A stretch of 64,000 nt of DNA. It comes from Chitinophaga eiseniae (lineage in GTDB: Bacteria > Bacteroidota > Bacteroidia > Chitinophagales > Chitinophagaceae). Below are positions 27,086 through 36,036 of this stretch, one piece after another; the first letter of the stretch is position 1, and each line of letters begins with the position of its first letter. The stretch is taken from contig NZ_JABAHZ010000003.1 in the NCBI RefSeq assembly GCF_012641265.1, forward strand, positions 62,001-126,000, given 5' to 3'. A model generated the notes under the pieces. That model was not told where the DNA came from, ran no database searches, and was given only the letters and a program-made list of their open reading frames with translations. Position numbers and translations under genes: made by a program.

Positions 27086-27472
27086 TTATACCCACTCATT
27101 AACATGTTTTGCATTACCCATGCTAATTTCACGGGCAGAAATGGTAAAGGAGATTACCATTGGGTTTTTGTTTTCATAGTCAAAAGACTCTTCAAACTTA
27201 ACCAGGTAACCCTCTTTAAAGTCCAGGGTTTTTAATTTGGAATCAGTATCTCTTTTGTAGAAAGTGATGGAACCATCTTTTCTTTCGAAGTTGTTCACCA
27301 TCCATTCGAAGAGATCTGTTTTTCCGGTAGATTCTACTGTCAGCTTAATGCGTCCGCCACGGGTGATGGCTGAAGGGCGACCGGTAGCATCTGTTTCCTG
27401 TGTGAGGTCGTAGGCGACATGCTGTACGTTGTACTCTTGTCCGCCTGTTTCAAATTTTGCTTTGAAGGACAT
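27086..27472 (-). CDS. tssD: T6SS tube protein Hcp/TssD (Bacteroidetes type)
   Basis: The 128-aa protein begins MSFKAKFETGGQEYNVQHVAYDLTQ and reads GGRIKLTVESTGKTDLFEWM, the recognisable Bacteroidetes T6SS TssD pattern. TssD rings stack to form the inner tube that is expelled through the sheath and carries effectors. It is the last gene of the leftward tssG-N-K-O-D block but has its own -7 box and terminator, which fits the very high expression expected for tube protein. Only one hcp gene is visible here. Confidence 0.93.
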   Translation of the reverse strand: MSFKAKFETGGQEYNVQHVAYDLTQETDATGRPSAITRGGRIKLTVESTGKTDLFEWMVNNFERKDGSITFYKRDTDSKLKTLDFKEGYLVKFEESFDYENKNPMVISFTISAREISMGNAKHVNEWV

Positions 27473-27539
27473 GTTGGGTTAATTTTTAAGGTTACAATAA
27501 AGAAAAATACCTAAGATTTATTTATGAATTTATAAGTCT

Positions 27540-27547
27540 CAAATATA
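27540..27547 (-). promoter_or_regulatory. Candidate -7 box for tssD
   Basis: The minus strand reads TATATTTG, an exact TAnnTTTG match, 67 bp before the tssD start. The -33 element is weak. Confidence 0.45.
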
Positions 27548-27625
27548 GGATGAAATTTTCAATAATTAAGAGTCCTAACGAATAATTTTTACGCTCATAT
27601 CTAAAAGATAATATAGTCTTTTCGG

Positions 27626-28150
27626 TTAGTGTGCGCGGCTATTCAGCAACATCATTTGGCGGCAGTTATCCAGGTCCCTGCTCTTGGTTTCCAGTTGCCT
27701 GTTGAGATCCGCCACCTGTTCTTTTAACCCTGCAATATTTTGTTGTGCATTCTGTAGCTCCCGCAGCTGTTGCTTGGTTTGCTGCAGTGACAGGCAGTTT
27801 TGTACAATATTATCATACAGGCCAAAATGCGTCACCGCTTCTTTTGGGATAGAGTTGCGCATATCGGCCAGGGAAGCGGCAATGATCTGGTCCATATACG
27901 TGGCATTCTGATTGGGCAGGTTAATAGAGTCGAGATTATGCTTCACCTTATCCAGTTTTTGCAGGAAGGTGGCCTGAAATGCCTGTTCTTCCCGGAAAGC
28001 GGTCAATTCCTTACGTAACGCAGCATTTTCCCTGGCCGGCACCTGGTAATTAAAAAATACGGCTAATACAAACAAGCCTACGGTGATGATAAAAAACAAA
28101 AGGAACCAAATAAAGGAAACATTTCTTTCCTGCCTGTTCAATACTTGCAT
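27626..28150 (-). CDS. tssO: T6SS subtype iii membrane protein TssO
   Basis: This 174-aa protein has a short cytoplasmic start, one membrane helix (about residues 13-33, FIWFLLFFIITVGLFVLAVFF) and a long helical/coiled-coil outer part (QQTKQQLRELQNAQQNIAGLKEQVADLNRQ). The topology and the position between tssK and tssD fit TssO, a subunit of the Bacteroidetes TssNQOPR envelope complex that replaces TssJLM. The name rests on topology and context as well as on sequence. Confidence 0.8.
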   Translation of the reverse strand: MQVLNRQERNVSFIWFLLFFIITVGLFVLAVFFNYQVPARENAALRKELTAFREEQAFQATFLQKLDKVKHNLDSINLPNQNATYMDQIIAASLADMRNSIPKEAVTHFGLYDNIVQNCLSLQQTKQQLRELQNAQQNIAGLKEQVADLNRQLETKSRDLDNCRQMMLLNSRAH

Positions 28151-28211
28151 ATTTCAGAATTATTCTTTTACTAAATGATCATATAACTAAATGCGCATAA
28201 GGTTTGCATAC

Positions 28212-29387
28212 TTAGTCGGTAAAAAACCAACGCTTGGCTTTATGTTTACGCAGGTACTCGGAATCCTCCTGTGACTCTTCTTTCACAAAAATATTGCTGT
28301 CCTGCTTGCGTCCGATATAATCCAGTCTGCTCAAGCTTTCAAAGAGTTTGTTCACTGCCCTAACGAAAGGAATCATGGGTTGCAGGCATTCGCGTACATC
28401 CAGGTGTTTATAACGGATATTGGCGCAGTTGATCATGAGGGTTTCCAGTTCTCCCTGTCTGAGTTCGCACCATTCAGATAAATAATTGAGCAGTTCTTCT
28501 TTGCCGGCGCCGGCACGTTGGTCGATAGCATTTTTCATAGTACGTGCCAGTCCTGCAATGATTTCCAACATTTGTGCGGGCGGCTGGTTCATGGCCAGCC
28601 ACCTGAACTGGGTAATACGCGTGCCGAGGAACTGTACCATCTTCTCCGTAGTATAAAGTACTACCAGTGCCAAATCATTATTCTGGTTCCTGCCATAAAT
28701 TTTTTGCACGATATGCACGCCATACAATTCCATTTGTCCAAGGAACTGATCCAGCTCGTGATACAGGTCGATCAGCGATGGGTGGGCGCTCACAATGCTG
28801 CATGGCGGAATATAATCATCGTCCATCAGCGGGCGGCCATCTACTACGTTGATACGTGCCAGCACCATCTGGTAGCTGCCTAACTGGCCGGAAGGCAACT
28901 GGGAGGCGGGCGCTACATATAGGCTATATTCCGGCGTAGCATACGGCAATCTTGGCGGATCTTCTTCCAGCAACGGTTCTCCGCTGGGCTGACGGTTAAA
29001 CGGGTTCACCTGCATGAGTACGTAGTAGGCACTTTCTGTATGCTGCGGGTCCCAGGTATAAGTTGCTTCGGGGAAAGTGGTGGCGTACTTGAGGGAATGT
29101 ACCGTATGCTCAGGTACTTCAATCCTGCCTCCACCGGGCGTTACCGCCCTGCATTCTGTCAATTTGATGCGCCACTGCTGTTGGTTGTCGCTCACAAACC
29201 AGCAACGCAGCGATTCTTTATTTTCACCTTTGGGAGGTAATAAGCCATAGTTGAGTGCATGAATGCCGCAGGCCAGCGCATCCCTGATCTGGTCCAGCAG
29301 CGCATTTTCCGTATCAATAAAATGCTGCTTCTTTATCTTCATGCCATCTACCCAGTTAACGGGAAAATGCTTTAACGGTTCTGCCAT
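28212..29387 (-). CDS. tssK: T6SS baseplate subunit TssK
   Basis: The 391-aa protein begins FPVNWVDGMKIKKQHFIDTENAL, which is the TssK signature 'W..GM....QHF' seen across T6SS types. TssK trimers link the baseplate wedges (TssE, F, G) to the envelope complex. It is shorter than proteobacterial TssK (about 440 aa), as is usual in Bacteroidetes. It starts 10 bp after the tssN stop, so it is cotranscribed with it. Confidence 0.9.
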   Translation of the reverse strand: MAEPLKHFPVNWVDGMKIKKQHFIDTENALLDQIRDALACGIHALNYGLLPPKGENKESLRCWFVSDNQQQWRIKLTECRAVTPGGGRIEVPEHTVHSLKYATTFPEATYTWDPQHTESAYYVLMQVNPFNRQPSGEPLLEEDPPRLPYATPEYSLYVAPASQLPSGQLGSYQMVLARINVVDGRPLMDDDYIPPCSIVSAHPSLIDLYHELDQFLGQMELYGVHIVQKIYGRNQNNDLALVVLYTTEKMVQFLGTRITQFRWLAMNQPPAQMLEIIAGLARTMKNAIDQRAGAGKEELLNYLSEWCELRQGELETLMINCANIRYKHLDVRECLQPMIPFVRAVNKLFESLSRLDYIGRKQDSNIFVKEESQEDSEYLRKHKAKRWFFTD

Positions 29388-29397
29388 AATACTGCTT

Positions 29398-30252
29398 TTA
29401 GGATAACATTATTCTATTACAAATGATCACACTGTTTTCCTTGATGCCATTCATAAATACCGCCTTGTGAGGGTCGAGCGTTTTAGCGCCGCCAAACCAG
29501 CGTGGCTTCAGGTGAAACACCCATCCGTAGGGCTGCCCGTTGTTATCTACAAAATCAATGGGGGTATTGGGATAACGATCATTATAGTCATTAATAAAGT
29601 GATAAAATAAATCGCCCAGGTCCATTTTAATCGGTGTTCTTGCACGGAAATAAGTACGGGTGCCATCCTTAAGCCCTTTCTCCATTTCCAGCCCGATTAC
29701 AATCAGGTCACGCATCTCATCCTCATTTACTTCCGGCACTTCCTTATACATCGGGTATTGCCACCATTTATGCACTTTTACCGGGATAGCCATCATCCGC
29801 TCAAAAGTTTTATATACAAATGTGGGAAGCACAAAAGAAAACATGCTGGTAAGCATCGGATAATACAGGAAGGTGTCCTTATCGAGGAAGCGGTTGACCA
29901 GTACAAACCCGGCGCCGCCAAACAACCAGATAGCCAGAATAAAGGCCAGTTCAGATATCAGCGTGGTTTCATTCGCCCAGAAACGGGTATACATAAAGTG
30001 ACAGTGAACAACTCCCAGTCCCAGGAACCATACTTCATAAAAGAGATACTGATTCATCAGGTTCTGATGGGTAAACAGGAAAGGGATGGAACTGATAACG
30101 GCAAATACCAGCGTCATACACACTAAATACAACAGTGCTTTCTTTTTATAAAGGCTGAAATTTTTAATGTATCTGCTGAGCAAAGCCACTATGAAAGATC
30201 CTACGGCCATAACGCCGGCCAGCATAATGTAAAACTTAGCAGTGTATCTCAT
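29398..30252 (-). CDS. tssN: T6SS subtype iii inner-membrane protein TssN
   Basis: The 284-aa protein has several membrane helices in its first half (IMLAGVMAVGSFIVALLS, LLYLVCMTLVFAVISSIPFLF, LAFILAIWLFGGAGFVLVN) and a soluble C-terminal half (about residues 165-284; LRVDLGDLFYHFINDY-like). This layout and its place directly before tssK match TssN, the multi-pass anchor of the Bacteroidetes T6SS envelope complex. Confidence 0.85.
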   Translation of the reverse strand: MRYTAKFYIMLAGVMAVGSFIVALLSRYIKNFSLYKKKALLYLVCMTLVFAVISSIPFLFTHQNLMNQYLFYEVWFLGLGVVHCHFMYTRFWANETTLISELAFILAIWLFGGAGFVLVNRFLDKDTFLYYPMLTSMFSFVLPTFVYKTFERMMAIPVKVHKWWQYPMYKEVPEVNEDEMRDLIVIGLEMEKGLKDGTRTYFRARTPIKMDLGDLFYHFINDYNDRYPNTPIDFVDNNGQPYGWVFHLKPRWFGGAKTLDPHKAVFMNGIKENSVIICNRIMLS

Positions 30253-30361
30253 AGCTCTGATGATATGTCAAGGTTTTTCGGGTTTGGGTACTAACATGTT
30301 TTCGGTTTTTCAGATGCCGGGTAACAGCAAATATAATTCCATAATATAATGAATCAATCGC

Positions 30362-31324
30362 TCACAGAAAAAAATTATAACCCATTAATCCCTGATCAGG
30401 TTGCTTATCGGCCATGACCACCGTTTTTTCGCCAGCGGGCGGTAGTAATAAAGTTTTTACTTCCGCATCGGCGGGAAACAGGTATCCGTAACATACCTCC
30501 AGCAGCTTTCCATAAGGTCGCCAGGGCAGGTAATCGTATAACCGTTGGCGTTTAACCGGCCCGATGCTCACCGTAATAACAGGCATATCGATATAACAGG
30601 AAGTGCCTACCATCGCATCTATGCCGAGGGCACATTCTCCCAGGGGGACGCCATTCCCCGTTTCCACCAGTTGCGGATTCCGGTCAATCCTGATATCCAC
30701 AGTTTCTTCAAATATCTGCTCCAGGCATAGCTTTATCAGCGACCTGTTGCCAGCAATACGATGCACATAGGGCAACAGTTTTACCAGCCTGTTAGCGCCC
30801 ACATCCGGTAATCCTGCCGGCAGGTTCCAAAAGGCATGAAATAACTGGTCGGCATCTTTACCAAATACATCAAATAACAAATGCTTCTCCCGCTGTTCCA
30901 GGTATACCCGCTGCAGGAAAAATTCATTCTCCAGCGGCTGAAAAAAACGACGGGCCTGCTGCTGCTGCTGCTGTTGCCGCTTATAACGCGCCACCATCTC
31001 TCCCACCCCCATCTGCCGGGAAGAAGGCTCCTGCTTGAATTCATGAAAAATTCCCTGGGGCAGGCGGTCGTAGATACCATCGCGGGAAAGGGTTAAATTA
31101 ATAAACGGCTGATAAGGCTGACTATCATCCAGTTTTACCTGTGTAATATCTGTGGTAAACGAACGGGTAAATACATTCTGCATCTGTACCACCACTTCTT
31201 CTTCCCGCACACAGTTATCCAGCAATTCCCCTACCACTACTTCTGCCCTCACATCGTAGGGCAAAGCATTGACATAGTCAATCACTTCCTCCAGCACGGC
31301 GGCTTTCTGTGCATTGTTTACCAT
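30362..31324 (-). CDS. tssG: T6SS baseplate subunit TssG (Bacteroidetes type)
   Basis: The 320-aa protein is soluble and contains the TssG-like core LLKLLPYVHRIAGNRSLIKLCLEQIFEETVDI and the closing PDAEV/LPWRPYGKLLEVCYGYL segment. It pairs with TssF in the wedge of the baseplate. An in-frame (CTG)6 tract encodes seven glutamines (RQQQQQQQARR, near residue 115-121). It heads the leftward tssG-N-K-O-D block and diverges from the PKD-protein gene, with a 240-bp gap between them. Confidence 0.82.
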   Translation of the reverse strand: MVNNAQKAAVLEEVIDYVNALPYDVRAEVVVGELLDNCVREEEVVVQMQNVFTRSFTTDITQVKLDDSQPYQPFINLTLSRDGIYDRLPQGIFHEFKQEPSSRQMGVGEMVARYKRQQQQQQQARRFFQPLENEFFLQRVYLEQREKHLLFDVFGKDADQLFHAFWNLPAGLPDVGANRLVKLLPYVHRIAGNRSLIKLCLEQIFEETVDIRIDRNPQLVETGNGVPLGECALGIDAMVGTSCYIDMPVITVSIGPVKRQRLYDYLPWRPYGKLLEVCYGYLFPADAEVKTLLLPPAGEKTVVMADKQPDQGLMGYNFFL

Positions 31325-31564
31325 AAGGTGTTGATTTAGGTTCTTCTTATCCTGCTATTAGCTGACGACTGTTAGCATAACTATCGTTCGTTCGACTATG
31401 GCTCCGGGCTAACAACTAGCAGCAAAAATAGGGGATTGCTTTTATTATTCTCCATAATTCCGGCTTAAATTTTAATGCCCTGAAAAAATTTTTCACCGGG
31501 TTAAGTTTAGCAATTTATCCAAAAAAACACTAAAATTGCAATATTGTAAAAACCTGAAAAACCG
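31325..31564. other. Divergent regulatory region of the T6SS locus
   Basis: These 240 bp separate tssG (leftward) from the PKD-protein/tssE/tssF operon (rightward) and must hold both promoters. I see no exact TAnnTTTG box. A partial inverted repeat (ACTGTTAGC against GCTAACAACTAGCAGC, about 31355-31427) and a CGTTCGTTCG tract are present. No operator can be assigned. Confidence 0.35.
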
Positions 31565-32617
31565 ATGGCCCCCCGTAAACCCGAAAATGAACGTAAGGTT
31601 AACTCATTCAGACCTTTTGGAAAAATTGCCAGTCATGTCGACCCCATGGTACTGTGGACTTTCTTTGCCCTTTTCCTGATCAGTGGCGTGCTGCTGGCCT
31701 TTCAACTCGATACCAAAGAAGATTGCAGCAATACCGATATTATACTGAGTCATGTTCAAAATACCAACAGTAAAGCCTACCTGGTAGGCGAAGTCATTAC
31801 TTTCAACGCAGCCAATCACGATAAAAAAACTAACAACTACACCTGGGAATTTGGCGATTCCAGCAATAAGGCCACCGGCCAACAGGTGTACCATTCCTTC
31901 AATAAAGCTGGCAGCTACATGGTTACCCTCAGTTCCGGCAAATGCAGCTGGACAAAAGAAGTGCTCGTAACCATGCCCGTGGAAAATACCGGTGGCAAGC
32001 CCGATATTTTCCCGGTTATTGAAGGGCCGTCTGAAGCCTTCGCCGGCAGGCCTGTTACCTTTACCAACAAAACTTCTTCCGCTACCCAATGGAGTTGGCG
32101 GCTCCTGCAGGACAACGCAGCAGTTCATGCAGGCGCTACCGTTACCTACACGTTCTCTTCTCCAGGAGAAAGGACTTTGTCGCTCATCATCAATGGCGAC
32201 AGCGCCCACATGGTACTCAAACACATTACCGTATTCCCCGCCCGCCCTGCCGCGCCGGAGCATACCCCCGATGTACCATTCAACCCCGAACCGGTACAGC
32301 CTAAAGCACCGGAACCACCACCAGTAGCGGAAAAGCCTAAACCCTCTATCTCCGATGACGAATTTAAATACCTGCTCACCCAGGTAACCACCAAACAGAA
32401 AACAGCGGCAGACTTTGCGCAGTATCTCTGTAATAACCTCGGTACCAAAGTGGTACTGAACGGTAACGACCAGGATAATTTTGAACACTTCTGCTCCCGT
32501 ATTTATGGTAAGAAAAAATTCAAGATAGAAAGGGTGAACCTGACCAAAGATGCCAACGGCTGCGTAAATGGCATCCTGATCATGTATGACCGTAAAAAAT
32601 TACTGGGTATATTTTAA
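31565..32617 (+). CDS. PKD-domain membrane protein of the T6SS (TssP candidate)
   Basis: The 350-aa protein has a short basic cytoplasmic start, one membrane helix (about residues 27-45, MVLWTFFALFLISGVLLAF) and two PKD-like repeats: one at about 60-140 with YTWEFGDSSNKATGQQVYHSF, the other at about 150-225. A Pro-rich linker (PVQPKAPEPPPVAEKPKPS) leads to an about 90-residue C-terminal domain of unknown fold. Most of it is periplasmic. Single-pass topology and operon position with tssE and tssF suggest TssP of the TssNQOPR complex, but I cannot confirm the homology. The stop overlaps the tssE start by one base (TAATG). Confidence 0.75.
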   Translation: MAPRKPENERKVNSFRPFGKIASHVDPMVLWTFFALFLISGVLLAFQLDTKEDCSNTDIILSHVQNTNSKAYLVGEVITFNAANHDKKTNNYTWEFGDSSNKATGQQVYHSFNKAGSYMVTLSSGKCSWTKEVLVTMPVENTGGKPDIFPVIEGPSEAFAGRPVTFTNKTSSATQWSWRLLQDNAAVHAGATVTYTFSSPGERTLSLIINGDSAHMVLKHITVFPARPAAPEHTPDVPFNPEPVQPKAPEPPPVAEKPKPSISDDEFKYLLTQVTTKQKTAADFAQYLCNNLGTKVVLNGNDQDNFEHFCSRIYGKKKFKIERVNLTKDANGCVNGILIMYDRKKLLGIF

Positions 32618-33057
32618 TGCCATCCATGAAAGGAAAATATTATAAACTCCCGATAGACTTTTCTCAGCTGCTGCAGAAAAAAGATATGCCTGCCATCACG
32701 CTGGAAGAGTCTATCGAACAACATATACACCTGCTGATCACTACCGTATTGGGAGAAAATAAAGATGATCCCCAATATGGCTGCCAGTGGTGGGACAGCG
32801 ACTTTGATATCAAAGCCTCCAACAACGAAGTGAAGGAACAGATAGAAAACGCGGTGAAAGCATCCATTGTACGATACGAAAAAAGAATCACACAGATAAG
32901 GGTGGTGGCCGCTGTAAACCAGGAAGAGTTATTCCTGCCGGCTACCCGCAAAATGAAAAAGAAGATACGCGTGACCGTTACCGGGAGCATCAGCAAAAAC
33001 AATAACCCGTTCCAGTACAGCAGTTTCTTCTACATCAGCCCCTTATCCTACGATTGA
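32617..33057 (+). CDS. tssE: T6SS baseplate protein TssE (gp25-like)
   Basis: The 146-aa protein is a GPW/gp25 family member, with ESIEQHIHLLITTVLGENKDDPQYGC and the core W-D-S-D-F segment near the middle. gp25 proteins sit at the baseplate-sheath junction and start sheath assembly. The gene overlaps the previous one by one base and precedes tssF by 24 bp, which indicates a tight operon. Confidence 0.85.
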   Translation: MPSMKGKYYKLPIDFSQLLQKKDMPAITLEESIEQHIHLLITTVLGENKDDPQYGCQWWDSDFDIKASNNEVKEQIENAVKASIVRYEKRITQIRVVAAVNQEELFLPATRKMKKKIRVTVTGSISKNNNPFQYSSFFYISPLSYD

Positions 33058-33081
33058 TCATTTGTTTATTAACCACCACTC

Positions 33082-34911
33082 ATGAAAGAAAAGAAAGAAC
33101 GAATAAAGGATAGAATGTTAAAAACCGCTGCCCGCCTGTGGGGATATCCCGATGCGGAAGTGGAAACCTCTTTTGATCCCGTTGTGCAACTGCTCCTGGA
33201 AACCTGCGCCAGCGAACTGGAAAAAATTTCCGGGGAAGTAGACGTATCACATGCACGGCTGGTGGAAAGACTGGCGCAAATCATGATGCCGGAACCCATT
33301 ACCAGCGCCCAGCCCGCCTATGGCATCCTGCATGCCATGGCCACTGAAGCGGTGGCCGATATTCACGCTGATCACCAATTTTACCACCATACCAAAAACG
33401 GCAGCCACACCCGCGATATCTTCTTCTCCCCGGTTACTAATCATCGCCTCTTCCGCGGACAGGTACAATACCTGGTCATCGGCAACAAATTATTTGAAAC
33501 CCGCGATCATTGGTTTAAGGAACAGGTACTACAGGGACATTTATCTCCCAACACCCCTCCCAACCACCTGTGGATAGGTCTGACCATGGAAGATGTACCC
33601 CATTCCTGGGAGGGCATGTCGCTCTTCTTTGATCTTCGCAATATCCACCAGCAGGAAATGTTCTATCACTACCTGCCCCTGGCCAGGATATTCGCCAATA
33701 ACCGCGAGCTGGCGATCAAAAGCGGTTACGCCCATAGCCGTAATATGGCAGAAGAGGAGGTAGACAACATGGTGCAGGTAGCGGTCAATAACAACGCCAG
33801 GTACAGCCAGCACATTCTCCAACGGTTTCGCCGCCACTTTGTAACCATCACAGATACACAGGCGCCCATAGCCACCAGCCTGCCGGAACAACTCAACAGC
33901 ATATACGGAGCCGACAGCCAACGCATACAAAAAGATATTTACTGGCTACGCATAGAATTCCCCGAGGCACTGCATCATACCCTGATGGAAGACCTTTACT
34001 GCAGTATCAACTGTTTCCCGGTGATTAACAAAAAAAATAACGAGCAGTCCATGAAACTGAATCGTTATCTCAATATCATCCCCCTGCAAACACCGGATAT
34101 CTTCTTCGATATCAAAAGAGTATACGACCTGGAAGGCACCGATTATTACATACGTAATTTTTCTACTGCCGGCCAGATGCAGGAAGGAGAGCTGGTCATC
34201 CGCAGCAGCGGCATTGGGCGCTTCGATACCCGCGAAGCCAAAGAAGTGATCGCCTACCTGGTAGAAGTGATCCGGGATGAAAGCTCCCTGTTTGAAGAAG
34301 TGAAGAACGACTATGTAACCAACCGCATGCGGGAACTACACCAGCTGATTGCTTCCCTGGAAGAACAGTTGCAGCCCGGCGCCAACAAAGGGAATATCCC
34401 CTATGTGATGGTAAAACCTAAAGACAACGCCGAATACATTTTCCTGGAATTTTACTCCACTAACGGTACCGCCGCCAATAACATCCGAATGGGTACCCGC
34501 TTGCTCGAGTATGGAAATATTCACACCCGTCCCAATAGCATTACCTTACTGACCAATACACAGGGGGGAAAAGACCGGTTAAATATCGATGAAAAAATAA
34601 ATCTTTACCGCTCTCACCTGCTGTCGCACAACCGCATTGTAACGCCGGAAGATATGAAAGCGCTGTGCCACACTATTTATGGCGAAGAAATGAAAACGGC
34701 CACCATCACGAAAGGCGTAGCACTACAGCCCGGCAACGGCGCGGGTTACAACCGTACCCTGGATATCCGCATTTCCCTGGCACAACCAACAGACAGGTAC
34801 CCTGCTGCCAATCTTCAGTATATGAAGGAAGAGTTGCTGCTACAACTGGAGGAGAAATCCACTAATACTTTCCCGTACCGGGTTTTCATCAACGAAGTAT
34901 TGATGCCGTAA
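33082..34911 (+). CDS. tssF: T6SS baseplate subunit TssF
   Basis: The 609-aa protein matches the Bacteroidetes TssF in length and context. The N-terminal segment SFDPVVQLLLETCASELEKISGEVDVSHARLVERL is the family opening, and the C-terminal part contains SHNRIVTPEDMKALCHTIYGEE. TssF builds the wedge of the baseplate with TssG and contacts gp25. It ends the rightward operon and converges on the transglycosylase gene with only 27 bp between them. Confidence 0.9.
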   Translation: MKEKKERIKDRMLKTAARLWGYPDAEVETSFDPVVQLLLETCASELEKISGEVDVSHARLVERLAQIMMPEPITSAQPAYGILHAMATEAVADIHADHQFYHHTKNGSHTRDIFFSPVTNHRLFRGQVQYLVIGNKLFETRDHWFKEQVLQGHLSPNTPPNHLWIGLTMEDVPHSWEGMSLFFDLRNIHQQEMFYHYLPLARIFANNRELAIKSGYAHSRNMAEEEVDNMVQVAVNNNARYSQHILQRFRRHFVTITDTQAPIATSLPEQLNSIYGADSQRIQKDIYWLRIEFPEALHHTLMEDLYCSINCFPVINKKNNEQSMKLNRYLNIIPLQTPDIFFDIKRVYDLEGTDYYIRNFSTAGQMQEGELVIRSSGIGRFDTREAKEVIAYLVEVIRDESSLFEEVKNDYVTNRMRELHQLIASLEEQLQPGANKGNIPYVMVKPKDNAEYIFLEFYSTNGTAANNIRMGTRLLEYGNIHTRPNSITLLTNTQGGKDRLNIDEKINLYRSHLLSHNRIVTPEDMKALCHTIYGEEMKTATITKGVALQPGNGAGYNRTLDIRISLAQPTDRYPAANLQYMKEELLLQLEEKSTNTFPYRVFINEVLMP

Positions 34912-34938
34912 ACTTTTGCACTGCGCATACAGGTGATA

Positions 34939-36036
34939 TCATCGCACTGCCAAGACAGCCGTTGCATGGCCACTCACCAGGCTAAAATTCCTATTATCAT
35001 TCGCACTACGCAACTGTACACTACCGCCGGTTTTCAGCAAATCGGCGGGAACGCCTTTCTTTCCGTCTGCCGCACAAAGCACTACGGTATTACCGAATCC
35101 AAGATCTACATAAACCCGGTTGCTCACCAGCCAACCCTTGCCGGAGAGACTGGAATTTTTCCGTATGTATACGCCGTTGGCCTGCAAATCATCGAGCAAC
35201 TGGATGCTGACCAGCTGTCCATCTTCAAAGGTGGTATAATGCTGCAAGCGGGCGGCATATACGGTTACTCCCTGTTTGGGAACAGCTGCTGACCGGCCAA
35301 TAGCAATACGAATATTATTAAAATCCTTATCGGCTGTTTTACTAACCGGCGCAGGGGTAGCAAACACTGATCCGTTGTTGGTGGATTTGGCAAATACATT
35401 ATAGCCAAAGCCCGGCATGTATAGCTCCGGACTTTCAAACAGCTGCTTGATCGCAATGATCTTGTAGATATACTGCGCCGTTTCGTTGTTGAGCACCAAC
35501 TGGTAATAGTCGCTGCTTCCCTGCCGTTTTATGTTTTTGGAGATGTTGCCCGGGCCGGCATTATACGCTGCTGCAGCCAATGTCCAGGAGTTAAGTTGCT
35601 GGTGTAGCTGGCGTAACAGGCGGCAGGCAGCATGGGTGGCCTTGATCAGGTGATTGCGCTCGTCGTACCCCGGGCTGACAGTGAGTCCCAGTTCTGCTGC
35701 AGTGCCTGGCATGATCTGCCATACGCCCTGGGCGCCCACCGGGGAGGTAGCATTGCTTAGCCCACTTTCAACAATGGGCAGGTATTTAAAGTCCAGCGGT
35801 ACGTTGTATTGCTGGAGAATAGGTTCTATAACCGGGAAATATAATTCTGCCTTCATGCGTAATGCAGGAAGATAGCCCTGGTAGCGCAGGTTACGCTTAA
35901 TGATATCCATCAGCCGGAAAGAAACAAAGTCCCTTTCCATAGGCACCACCTCCCCACAGAAATCAACCTGCTGGGCAATGCCCGGTGCTGCTATACCCAG
36001 CAGCAACAATACCATCAGAACAAACCGCTGTATCAT
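34939..36036 (-). CDS. Lytic transglycosylase (SLT) of the T6SS locus
   Basis: The 365-aa protein has a signal peptide (VLMVLLLLGIAAPGIAQQ) and an SLT/MltD-like catalytic domain (about residues 70-190). KYLPIVESGLSNATSPVGAQGVWQ contains the catalytic Glu and AAAAYNAGPGNI the conserved closing motif. The C-terminal about 130 residues are not a LysM domain that I can recognise. It should cut peptidoglycan in the periplasm, presumably to let the secretion apparatus cross the wall. Its ATG overlaps the stop of the upstream VirB9-like gene (ATGA), so the two are translationally coupled. Confidence 0.88.
   Translation of the reverse strand: MIQRFVLMVLLLLGIAAPGIAQQVDFCGEVVPMERDFVSFRLMDIIKRNLRYQGYLPALRMKAELYFPVIEPILQQYNVPLDFKYLPIVESGLSNATSPVGAQGVWQIMPGTAAELGLTVSPGYDERNHLIKATHAACRLLRQLHQQLNSWTLAAAAYNAGPGNISKNIKRQGSSDYYQLVLNNETAQYIYKIIAIKQLFESPELYMPGFGYNVFAKSTNNGSVFATPAPVSKTADKDFNNIRIAIGRSAAVPKQGVTVYAARLQHYTTFEDGQLVSIQLLDDLQANGVYIRKNSSLSGKGWLVSNRVYVDLGFGNTVVLCAADGKKGVPADLLKTGGSVQLRSANDNRNFSLVSGHATAVLAVR

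Noticed and set aside
31604..32488. Long minus-strand frame opposite the PKD protein
   Set aside because: The protein is low-complexity and Gly/Phe/Arg-rich with no family resemblance; the plus-strand gene is well supported.
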